Shown: piece by piece, positions 24,301 to 36,129 of the stretch
Numbering within the stretch: the stretch's first letter is position 1
How the letters are laid out: each line of letters opens with the position of its first letter
From: Lingula anatina
Taxonomy: Eukaryota; Brachiopoda; Lingulata; Lingulida; Lingulidae
Assembly: GCF_001039355.2 (NCBI RefSeq)
Contig: NW_019775524.1
Coordinates: 1,726,992-1,790,991 of the forward strand
Length of the DNA: 64,000 bases
Direction: 5' to 3'
Program-made: the position numbers and the translations under genes
Notes under the pieces: generated by a model
The model's input: only the letters and a program-made list of their open reading frames with translations
Database searches by the model: none
What the model was told of the DNA's origin: nothing

Positions 24301-27300
24301 CAAAATAGACAGCAGCTCAAGAAAAAACAAATGAACCTCAATATTAAAAGTGTACAGAACAGTAATGAATCAGGCATGGACGTTCATCCTGAAAGGGGTC
24401 TCCATGATGGTAATAATACGGAATGCTCCGTGGGTGATTTGATAGACAATAATACACTCTGTGATACAGACACCGTGGGTGTTCCCTTAGTGTTCCCAGG
24501 GAGGCCTAACCCAGATTGGTCTCAGACGCAGACCCAAGTGGTGCCAGAAGCAAGGTCTTCTTCACCAACATCAGCACCAGTGCAGGGAGATGGGGGAGAG
24601 AGTGTTGGGGTCACCCTCATGGGTCCTGGCCATGCTTCTCCCAGTCAGATACCAGGTGATACAGCGGCAGTAGATGTCCAACCTGTGTATGATGAAGATG
24701 GGGCATCAGCGGCACCTCCAAGGCAAAAACGTCCAACCAGCTTGAATTTACCTCCCAGAGATGTGCGTGTGAGGGCAGAAGATGACACGGTCCGGCCTCA
24801 CTCTATGGACATGGCGCAGTTGGCAGAAGAGGCTGGAATACGACCAGGTGGGCTGAGCAGACATGCTAAAAATGTCCATTTTACCAGTTACGTCTGCCAA
24901 AATTTTTGAGTTATTAAGCATATAGAACAATATCAATCAGGAATAAACTTGTTTGTTCTGTTCTTTCAAGAAATTTTTGTTGTTAGTTGAATATTTAGCT
25001 TATAACTTTCCAGTAGATTTTTGGTAGGTGGTAGAGAATATATCTCATAAATTTGGCTGTGTGTTATGAAACTCGAGTTCTACTTTCTGGTGAAAGCAAT
25101 GCTCCATTTAATTAATATCAATTCCAGACATTGTGGATGAGATTATTGAGCCGTCAGATGATGGCAGTTTCCCAGTGGTTCCTCCTGTGACCACCCAGCT
25201 TGGGAAGGTGGGTCCCCTGTGGATCCCCGACAGTGAAGCGGCCACCTGTATGAACTGTAACAGTAGGTTCACCTTCACACGGAGAAGACACCACTGCAGG
25301 GCCTGTGGCAAGGTAGACACCATTCCCACAGATATTTGGATCGATCCATCTCCATGGGGAGTCTCACTAAATTGCTATCAATTTTACCAGCTTAAATGTC
25401 TGTCACGCCTAGGAAAGCTGTTAGGGGTAATTATCTTTACCCCCTAGCTGATTTAGTAGGTGTGGCTCTCATTTAAGCCGGCAAGCAATTTAGTGAGACT
25501 CCCCAGGGAGTTAGACCGATTGATCTTAGCATGGGAACCCGGTCATAGCGTCCATTGATCTGATGTCATTTTGAAGGAAAACCTAGTTTTTATAATAATT
25601 ATACCAAATTGTAAAAATATTAATTTTGTTTGTTTGATTTGTTTGATGTCAGTATGAATGGAAAATGTTTTTTTATTCTGATAACACACAATTGTAGAAA
25701 AGAATATTTTCATTTGTGATTTGCTTGAATTTGTCGGTCAACATTATGAATTGAAAAAAAAATTTTTTTTTTAATAGTAATAACAAATCATTAAAAAATT
25801 TCTGTTGTTGGGATAATGTTGTCACTATGAATGGAAAAAGGAAGGGTTAATATTTTTTTTTGAGTAATAACCAAATTGTAGAAAAAAATATTTTCATTAT
25901 TTTGCTGGTAGAAACAATTCTGAAGGAGAGGCAAGAGTTTTTGTCACCATTTCATTGGAATGCTGATTTTTCTGTGTTCCAGGTATTTTGTGCTCCGTGT
26001 TGTAATTTGAAAATCAAACTACATTACTTGGAGAACAAAGATGGCAGAGTGTGCAGAAGTTGCTATGACATTATAAATAGAGGTTAGTTTAAAACTCAAG
26101 CTTTTGCCTGTTTTGCTACAGGGAAGTCATGTTAATTATTTTGGTGATATGCATTAAATAATTAATGATGAAGCTTTCTAAATGTGATTTGGTTTTGTTT
26201 TTTAGTAAAAATTATAGGTTTTTAAAATAGTTGAGGTGTTCGTAAGAGACACACTACTCAAAAGTTCATATATTTAAAGTGATTGTATGTATTCTTTGTA
26301 ATTTCTCAGTAGAAATTAATTGAAATGGGTCATATGTTGTATTTTTTCTTTTGAGAATGGTTTTGCAGTAATTAGTTACAGTTCAGTGTATTATTAGCAC
26401 AAAGAGCTCAGTGGTGATTTTCTTGGGATAATGTTGTTTTCATTAATAACATCTGAGAATGTTTCAGAAATTTTGTGATTATGTTTTCAAAGAGGCTAGG
26501 CTTTAAGTTGTACAGTAAATTTGCACTTGGAATACATTTTTGTAAGACGTATCTCTAAATCAATATGGCTTTGTTAAGCCCAATAAGATTATGTAAAAAA
26601 ATTAACCAGTCGCTACACCACAGTAAGTAGATGTACTAACAGTGAGGTTTATGGGATATGACGACTATTCCTCTTCAGCTCAAGCCTATGAACACCTCCA
26701 CGGGTCTCGTCCAAGTCCAAACCCTAACAACCCCAGTGAGTATTGCTCCACCATTCCGCCCTTGCAACAAGCCAATGCAAACGCACCACCACCCACTGTC
26801 ATGGTTCCTACAGGGGTATTAAAACGGGAAGGTAGGCATACTCTGTGTATGTCTCAATCATGAAAACTTAGCCTGGTATAAATTAGAGAGTTTTGTCTAG
26901 TTTTTTTTTAGTTTTCCATACACACCATAGTTGGGTTGATAGTCTTTTGATTTGCAGTGAAGTTGGAGGTGCTGCATTGAGTTTTGTCAGTTTTACTTCT
27001 TCCATTGGCTTGCTTTGTTTTTTTTTTGTTTTTGTTTTTTTTCTTTTTGGGGGGCATTTGGGACATTCTGTTGCCTACTTAATTACGGTGTTTATGAGTA
27101 CATAATTTGTTCTGTAAATATTTGCACAGATTTAATTATTATCTCCTGATGAATACCTGATAAACCCTATAATGTCATCAAACTACCTTTGGGGTTGGCC
27201 ATGCTCTTTGCATGGGCTCCTATAATTACTTTATCTCTTTTGTTTGTTTGTCATTAATTAATTATCACGGTGAATGAGTCATTTAAGGACTAATGTCTTT

Positions 27301-30300
27301 GATTTAAAGGAAATCAATGTTTGCAAGCAATTCATCAATCTTTGTTGATTTTTCTTTGAACAAATCATTGTTGCATTTTTTATCACTTTCCTTATTTGGT
27401 ATTCTCAAATATTTTATAACATGAATGATTTGATGTTTCATCCTCGACTAACTTTGAATGGTATTTCATAATATTTAATGGGTGCCATAATTGAATTTTT
27501 AATGGAAAAATAGAGAATAAGTTTAGTGAAGTGAAAAAATAGATTAAATACCAATGCCTATTTTTAGATTAATATGAACAGGTGATGTTTTGGTTTGAGA
27601 GATTGTTAAAAATGTATTTCAGTGTTAAAATGTCTTCCTAATAGAAATTTTATTAATCAAGATGCATTCATTGTTTGTATTCAATGTATATTCCATGTCT
27701 TGGTAATTGCAGGGAGCAGACGACAGGGAGAGCCCAAGTCTGTCATGTTTTCAGATGGGATCAGGCCTGGCGGAGACTTGACGGAGCTGGATGGATCTGA
27801 TGAAAGGTTGCCAGCACGCCGCACGGGGAGGTCACAAAAGAAAGTGGCTCAGGCATCAACACCAGTGCCAGCAGATAGTGATGGTTTGTGTTTGTTTATT
27901 TCTGTAATTCAAGAGACCAAAATACTTCAATGTTTTTTGGGGTTTTTTTTCAACACAAATTTACGCTATTTGTGTTAGAATGTTACATTACCCTAAGTTT
28001 AGTTAAGTCGTCAACTTGTGTTCTATCTAAAACATGGTACTAGTGAAACATGAATATTCAGCAAAGAGAGCTGGCATTTGAAAACAAAAATCATTGTTTC
28101 GCATTCCATTTCAGCCATTGCCACAGATGGTCCTAGTTCCTCGACAGCTGTCATCACACGACCTTTCATGAACAACGACCAGGACAGGAACCCCTCTCTG
28201 ATACCCGAGGGTGGTCTACCGCCGGTCATTCTGGAGACAGGGGTCAAAGGGGGTAGGTGATCTGTGCAGTCTGGAATAATGAATTAAGGCAGATCATGTT
28301 AGATTATGTGTGGTTTCTTTAGTTTGAGTTAAAAAGGCAGATTTAAATAATTTCAGTTAAAAGGCAGATTAAAATAAAGAAGACTTTTTATCAATTTTAG
28401 ATGTACTTAATCAATCTTGTTTGAATTTCAGACTTTTCTATTGAAGAGAATCCCAGTTCAGAGCAACTGATACCAAGAATGAAAGGTAAGCACCAGACTG
28501 AAGTTGGATTCATGGAAAAAAGTAAAGATCCTCTTCATTGAGAGAAGAAAAATTACAAATATATAGTTTTGTTTAAATTTTAGTTCATTGCTATAATATA
28601 TTTAATCCTGGGTTGATTTCTTTCCAGATGAGGAGGCAGATCCTTTGGTATTTGCTGTGAACAAGAACCTGTTTGTCATGGCCAAGATTGTTAATTGTAA
28701 GTCAATTTTATAACAAAGTTTCAAATCAAATTTTACTTTTAAAACATAAAAAATGGATGAATGATAAATGATTTCAGAAAGTATGGAATTTGTGGCAAAA
28801 TTAAAGAAATGGGATGAATCCTAAATGATTTCAAGTACAAACTTTGTGACAAACTTCTATGAGAGCACCCAGACACCCTCCATTTGATAGTCATTTATAG
28901 TCAATATACTCTGTACTTATTTAAACTGTCACTTTTTCAGTGGACTGTTGTGTGAACCGTGTGTGCTGGACGTTCTCCACTAATAGTCATTTATAGTCAA
29001 TATACTCTGTACTTATTTAAGCTGTCACTTTTTCAGTGGACTGTTGTGTGAACCGTGTGTGCTGGACGTTCTCCACTAATAGTCATTTATAGTCAATATA
29101 CTCTGTACTTATTTAAGCTGTCACTTTTTCAGTGGACTGTTGTGTGAACCGTGTGTGCTGGACGTTCTCCACTAATAGTCATTTATAGTCCATATACTCT
29201 GTACTTATTTAAACTGTCACTTTTTCAGTGGACTGTTGTGTGAACCGTGTGTGCTGGACGTTCTCCACTAAAGGCATGTGCACCGTGGGCCAGGATGAAG
29301 TGGTCATCATCCTAGAATGTCTGCCAGACGAGAAAGAGGTGCCAAGAGATATCTTCTGCCATTTTCAAAATATGTATGAGGAGGCCGGAAAAGGTGGGTG
29401 CAGTACTTTTATTCTATTATTGAACAGATGTAAGTTTCTATGGATAATTGCTATGGATAATTTTCAGGAAGAGAAATCCTGCATCACAGATTACTGAAGT
29501 TTTTTTTTCTTTTTCTTATAATACTTATATACTTGATTCCCTGTTCCCTCATTTTCTTGTTATGTTTTGGCCTCAAATGTATTAATGAAAGTTTGTTCAT
29601 CTTCCATTTAGGCAATACAGTGTCAGACCTGGGCCACACCCTTTTCAATCAAACCTTCTTGGACAGTAAAGACCATGGTGGTTTCCTGTACATTCGTCCA
29701 AGCTTTCAGTGCCTGCAGAAGTTGGCATTGCCAGCTGCACCGTATCTGTTTGGTATTCTGCTCCAGAAGTGGGAGACGCCTTGGGCCAAGGTGTTCCCCA
29801 TCAGGCTGATGCTGAGGCTGGGGGCGGAGTTTAGATGTGAGTGATTGGCTTGTCATAAGAGCTCGTGAACATTCTCATATTCAGCATCAAGCCACATCTA
29901 AAATTTGAAGTATTGAATATTTTTCAAGTTGATTTAATTTGTCATTATTTGAAAAACACCTGAAATAGTGGTTTGATTAAATGAATGAGCCATATGAAAA
30001 AAGATGCAACTTGCCTTCTTGGTTCTATTTGACACTCAGGGGTTCCTGTAGTTATTATAGACTTTTTCCTTTGTGTGCTTCTGTAATTGGACATCATCTG
30101 ATTCTTGTCTTTCAGACTATCCATGTCCATTGATCAGTGTGAGATTCCGTAAACCTGTGTTTGGAGAAATAGGTCATACCATCATGAATCTGCTGGTAGA
30201 CTTCAGAAACTACCAGTACATGTTGCCACAAATCAAAGGAGTTACCATACACATGGAGGATAAGAAGACCTTCATCAATTTTCCACGAAACAGATATGAT

Positions 30301-32407
30301 GATGTAAGTTCTTGATAATGTTGATTACTAATTGATATCATGTCTTAATAGGTATGATATTTTGGGGGGCTTTACTTTATAGAATAACATAGAGAAAGAT
30401 CACTTTATTTCTATGCTCAGTATACAGTGTTCCAAATGCTGGACTTATCAAAGAAGGCATGCACAATTACAATTCACATAGCTGATAATTCAGTGCTTTA
30501 TGAAGTTTGAAGCACAAATTTTTGCAGTGAATATAGATGAAGGAACTTTATTTTTCTTAGAGTAGACGTTAAGTTTCACTGAATTCATGCCCATTAATTA
30601 AACTGTTGCAGCCTTGTGCCCTGAGTGGTACATGTTTTGATAACTTTCAACTTTATTTGCTTAGGTTCTGAAGGTTGTGAACAACAGTAATGACCACGTG
30701 ATGGCTTTGGCAGCTTACTTCAGCCTGGAGGCGGACTCTCACCTGGTGTGTATACAGAATGATGAGGGGAACTACCAAACTCAGGCCATTAATATTCTTA
30801 ACAAACCAAGAAAAGGTGAGTGTTCATATAGAGATGTGAGTTTTCCATGTTTTTCCAGAAATTCAGATATTTGGGTGCTGTATTTATGCCCACTGAACCC
30901 TTATATAGAGTTGTGTGCCTTTGCACTTGTTTATTTAGGTTTTCTTTGAGGTAAATTTTCAATCGTGTAAATAACAAGTTACAGGAAAATACTCACAGAA
31001 GTAACAAAATTTTTGTAACATATAATTATAGTTATACCAGTAGTTTTATTTATGGCAGACTGATATTCTGCAAAAACTGAAGTTACTTTAACTTCATTGA
31101 ATACCTACTTCATTACAGTGACTGGGGCCAGTTTTGTTGTCTTCAACGGTGCACTAAAGACCAGTTCAGGTCTCACGGCCAAGTCCAGTATAGTGGAGGA
31201 TGGCCTGATGGTCCAGATTACTCCCGAGTCCATGCTAGCCCTGAAGAGTGCCATGCGTGAGATGAAGGATTATACTATAGGGTGTGGAAGTATCACCTCT
31301 AGCCAGCCAGAGGAACAAGTCATCACACAGTGGGTGGAGGATGATAGGCATGTTAATATAGGGTGAGTAGTAGGGCTTTGGGTTGAGGATTACAAAATTT
31401 GATGTAGGGTCAAAAACAAGGTAATTTGGATTTTGTGACTTGGAAAGAACAGGCATGGTGAAAATGACCAATTGACTTGATATTGTCTGTCTAAAGGGGA
31501 ATTTAAGATTTTTTTTCAATAACATTGAGGGCCATGGGGAAGATAAATTTCATGTTCATCTTGATTTTACCCTCAAATTATTAAGTTGAATGAATAAATT
31601 AATTAGTTGAATAAATAAATAAATATGTGCAGATAATCAAAATCGATTTGAGTGTTGATTATGCCCCAGTTTGCTGACATCATCCCATCTCTTCATTCCA
31701 GGGTCAAGAGTCCCATTGATAACATGCCCATGGATGGCATAGAAAGCATCCACATCCACAATGCCACAGACTTCATTGGAGAACACAGAACCATTCGCTG
31801 GACAGAGGTCTTTTTCATCCGTAACGAAGAGGCTGTGGATGCCCGCTGCGAGCCAGTGGACCTGAGTCGTCTGGCGGAGACCCTGGCACAGGCTTGTTGT
31901 ATTGCACTAACGCCACACCTGGATAAACTAAAGGACGCACAGCTTGTCAAGCTTGGATTTAGGGCCAATATTGATTCAGAGACGGTAAGAACAAATTACA
32001 AAAGATACTGCTGTTTTAGTGATGTGAAAATGTAGTATTAATCTTTCTTAAAACATAGATTGCAAATGCCTTCGCATTATGATTATTTTCTTATCAATCT
32101 GGGCCACTTGGTTTGGCTAAGCAATCCTATGTGTATATCAACTACAGTTGATCCATATGTATGCTGTGTTGAAGAGTCATGAAGATTGAGAACTTAGATA
32201 AGTTAAAAACCTAGCATTTGTCCTTTACATTGTATCACATTATTTTCTTTGCAGGTGGGTTATGAAGTTGGAAGCAATGGTGAGAAGCTGCCTGCATTTT
32301 ACATGAATGACTTGGACAATGAACTGATTCCTGTCATTCATAATGCAGCTTCCCAGAGTAGGGAAGGACCTGTTGTCCTAGAACTCATATTTCATATTTT
32401 GGAATGA
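21389..32407 (+). CDS. ZFYVE9: SARA/endofin-type FYVE protein (SMAD anchor)
   Basis: Sixteen coding exons: 21389-21446, 21929-24847, 25128-25312, 25983-26082, 26643-26831, 27713-27883, 28115-28252, 28432-28485, 28628-28696, 29229-29393, 29612-29836, 30116-30303, 30665-30815, 31119-31362, 31702-31984 and 32255-32407. All join in frame to about 1763 residues (human SARA about 1425). The start [10 protein letters not shown]-like region ([12 protein letters not shown]) matches SARA. One 2.9-kb exon encodes a disordered, Ser/Pro-rich region with an eight-His run. The FYVE finger (about 1024-1087) has [14 protein letters not shown] and RVC. Next is a SMAD-binding segment with [19 protein letters not shown] and SVMFSDGI. 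The C-terminal SARA domain is very well conserved ([27 protein letters not shown]). The protein recruits SMAD2/3 to PI3P-rich early endosomes. The 29229 exon lies at the end of a four-fold repeat of its own start. Confidence 0.96.
25320..25540. mobile_element. MITE, family 1, copy in SARA intron 3
   Basis: About 220 bp with long inverted arms: the left contains GGGGAGTCTCACTAAATTGC and the right contains its complement, and the ends approximate CCATTCCCA. It is related to 42956-43211. It begins eight bases after the exon end at 25312. Confidence 0.7.
28887..29270 (+). repeat. Four 96-bp tandem copies of a SARA intron/exon boundary
   Basis: Four exact-length units, each with a branch/pyrimidine region, a TTTTTCAG acceptor and the first 42 bases of the 29229 exon. 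Only the last copy continues into the rest of the exon. The first three run into an in-frame TAG and offer no donor. Copies differ at single bases (for example TTTAAACTG versus TTTAAGCTG). Confidence 0.97.
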
Positions 32408-35400
32408 TGTTGGAAATGCAATTTGGAAACATGAGGCTTACACCCGTTAAAGCTAGCGGACTCATTTTTGGGGGGAGGAGATTTTTTGTAATTAGCATCA
32501 TTAAAAAACATCATCCAGATTTATCATCTGTGCTATCAATAAGCATCACTTATGATGGTCTATTTCAAGTATGGTTCACTTCAGCAGTGGCTATATTGTA
32601 TGAATACTATGAGATTTTTAGAAAAATTATTGAACCAAGAGTTTGAGCCAAGAGATGCATCTATAAGTATATGAACTCTAGCTGGAGGACCCCCTTTCAC
32701 TGAAGGATGTCAGTTTTAAAGCCTACTTTAGACTGCTAATTTTGAAAAGCCAGCTACACATAGGTTTAGGAGCAACAGGACTTATACACTAGTAATGGTA
32801 TCAGTAGGCTCTGTTATTATGGCAAACAGACATTGGTGACAAGCCAATACTGCCTATTAGGATTTAGATTGTCACTGATTGATTTTTACCCTATTCCTTT
32901 TAAACGAAGGAAGCCATCAAAATTTATTGATATGTATACAATCACCATCTTTGTATTGGAAGTAAACAAGAGACTTCCCCACTGCTAGGGGGTGTAGCAC
33001 ATCCATAACATTGCTGGAATTATATTCTTCATAAAGAATGAAATATATCTAGATCAGTGGATCTGACCCTGAACATGTTAATTAAGGTACATCTCATTTA
33101 GAATAATGCTGTATAAGAATTTTACAGTTGTTTCATTTGGCTGCTGGAACATGAGCTGGTTGTTTCTTTTTTTTTATCATAAGAAAGCTTAACTTAGAAT
33201 GACTTTTAAAGCAGTCTCTTAGAAACTGGATACTGATAATAATTAATATGTATAAACTATGAAAGACTATGTCCTTAAGGGAACAAAAGAGAATGCTGCA
33301 TTGCATCACTTTGATATGCTGTTGGGGCCTCTGGAATAAGTCATTTATACCACCTTGTGTTCATTTGAGGGTCTGATATAAGGGTCTGAAGTCCAATGAG
33401 ATGTTTATAACTTTTCTGCATCAGAAAGTAGGAGATGTTCAGCAAGTTTGTGTCTTTGGTAACATACAACAAAAGATGTTAAATTATTATGATTTTCATA
33501 TTGAACATAAATTGTTGAAGATTTATATAAATCATTTCTAGTCCAGTTTTGATGATCTATCATTCATTGTGAGTAATATCAAGGTTAACCACCAGAAAGT
33601 CAAATTGTTATACCTCGTCTGCACAATAAGAGAAGAAAATCTTAACTGATGACTTTCACCTGAATTCTAGAAGCAATACAAAGTGCCAGGAACAAATGGT
33701 TGTGAATTTGCATCAAAAAATGGTAGAATTGTAACAAGGTAGAAATTGAGTCTATGTAACATGAGAGTGCTTTTCTGATTTTGATGCAGTTTTTTGATGG
33801 TTCCATAGCCAAGCAGTTACTTCTGTTATGCTGCAAAAATTGATGAGAAATTTTAAAGCCATTTCTTTCATGGATAGGATGTTGATTTGAGAAAAACTTT
33901 GATATGTTGCATTACAGTTATACACCCATCTAGCTTTAATATAAGTTTAAACATATATGGTTTCCACTCATATGCTTAAGATAACTCATCCATTAGAACC
34001 TATAGAATTGGCCACACATAACCTTGTTATATTCATGACCTTCATGTTTTTCCTCAGTTAAAGGAAACCCTAGTTTGAAACTGATTCAATGGCAACAACT
34101 GAAATTTGAGTGTCATTACACCAAGTGATTTGTCTTAAAACAACTCAAGTGCAAGTATGTTGTAATCTGTTACATATCTAGTGTAGATAAGCACTTCATT
34201 ACATGTTAAGATATTAAAAACTCTAACCATTCATTCATGTTTTTCCTTAAGAATTTTGAAGAACCTTCAAGCCTTGTAAATGCTGCTGAGAAAAGGGTTA
34301 GAAGCTGAAGTTCTATTTTCATGATTACAGCACCTTATATATGTGATACTGATTGTAAAGTCTGTGGGAACTAACATGTTGTTCACCCAATTGTTATCAA
34401 ATATGTTATTAATTAGATATGGGACAGTATTCAAGACTTATAGAGGAGTAAAGGAAAAATATATCAGTTAATTTAATCCCTCATAGGGAGAATGAGGAAA
34501 TTAAAAGTAGCATGGTATACGGATCACTTTTGTTGGGTAGGCTGAAGTGGCGTCCTCATCCATGCATCATAGTGTATACTGTATACAGGTGCTTTGTGGT
34601 TTGGTTCCTATTTATTGTAAGATGTACAAAATGTTATATTCTTTATCAGATTTAATTATAGTCATTGTTGATGTTATGAACAGACTTATTATATTTCCTT
34701 CATTTTATCACCAGATGCACTGAAATATTAGTACATAATGGTATCCATTGTATGTAGATACATTATACAAAATAAATAATTGAAAAAACCTGGGTATTTT
34801 TTTCTTTTCAAGGGAAAACAACATCAACTGCTATGATAGTTACCCAAAACAGAAATACATTTTAGAAAATTTTATTGAGTTTATTTGATAAGAAATTGTA
34901 AGTCTTTGACTGCAATCCCTCAAACTGCTCACTGTGTAACTCCCAAGTGAGAGCATATTCAAAGTGCAAGCAACAAAAACTTAATAATCCAAAGAATTTT
35001 ATTATCCAATTTCAAAATTGAAGAAGATCACACTTGTATGGAGTGTGATTGCCTTCTTACAGTAATTGCACCATTATAAATGTAACTACATAATAATATA
35101 AGATAAAACATACCATTATCAGCACTAGGTTATAAAACAAAGTTATTTATTATTACAATTCATTAAAAGCAACGAGTCCACTTTTATCGTGGAAGATGTG
35201 GAGACTAGCTGAAATAAAACTTATCGGTGCTCAAGAATCTCTACTTTCGTTATGAGGTACATACTAAGGTCTTTAGATCAGTAAATTAAAACTTAAATAT
35301 ATTGCAGGGTTAATGGATACAACCACGATAAAGATTAAAATGTGTTAACATATAATTCAAATGTTGAAATAAGTTTAAGGGACTTGTGGTTAACAAAATA

Positions 35401-36129
35401 GATCCTTTAGTAAATGTCAAAAGGTGAGTGATGCAGTCATTGTTAACTCCAGTCCATCAGTGACTTTTCTGTGGTGTACACAGACAAAGATGAATTACAA
35501 TTCAGCACACTGGTTGTTAAAAATATTCCTTATAAACAAGACATCTGTTCATTATGTCTTTTATTTTAATTTATCAAAATTACTCTTGTCTACAAATACC
35601 AAGGCAAAGTAAGTAAATACCCATCATTTTAAAAACAAATGTACAGAAAATAATACATCACAGATTAAAATAACATCTTGTATAAAATCTTAAAATCAAA
35701 ATATGCATACAGCAAGTATTAATAGCAGATATGAGCACCAAGGAGTGAATCAAGGAAATTAATGGCATAATTGAGCACAAATTGCATATCCCTTTATGAA
35801 AAAAGCATCATAATACATAGCCTTTATGTCAACATAAAGGTTTTAAGTCCTTCTCTGCACTTAGGAAAAAAAAACAATGAATGTATTTGTTCAATTTGAC
35901 AACACCACAAACAAGAACAAAGTTCCTGAAAACATAATTCTTGTCATGTGAATCATTGACAATTTAAAGTCACTGGTTATCAGAAGCTTGAAATAACTCC
36001 AGTATTTGCCCTTAATTAACTGCAAGTAAACTAGGCAATAAAAACAGCCTATATTTTGGACAATTTGTGACATCATTCAAAGAAGGACACTGGAGAGAGG
36101 GCAGTCCTTTGCTCTACTTAACAGAGCCA
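32408..36129. other. Convergent 3' UTRs of SARA and PRR11-like
   Basis: No coding exons are seen between the two stop codons. A plus-strand AATAAA at 34771-34776 followed by A-rich sequence is the best candidate for the SARA poly(A) signal, giving a 3' UTR near 2.4 kb. The stretch 34800-36129 is AT-rich and presumably includes the PRR11-like 3' UTR. Sense open frames here are short and unconvincing. Confidence 0.55.
34771..34776 (+). terminator. ZFYVE9: Candidate poly(A) signal for SARA
   Basis: AATAAA within AAAATAAATAATTGAAAAAA, about 2.37 kb after the stop codon. Consistent with, but not proof of, the transcript end. Confidence 0.45.

Noticed and set aside
22740-24377. Antisense open frames over the SARA large exon
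   Set aside because: Shadows of an unusually long coding exon; no independent support.
21976-24909. Reading the large SARA exon through to its stop at 24909 as the end of a protein
   Set aside because: The donor at 24847 joins in phase to the FYVE exon at 25128; the last 20 residues of the open frame are intronic.
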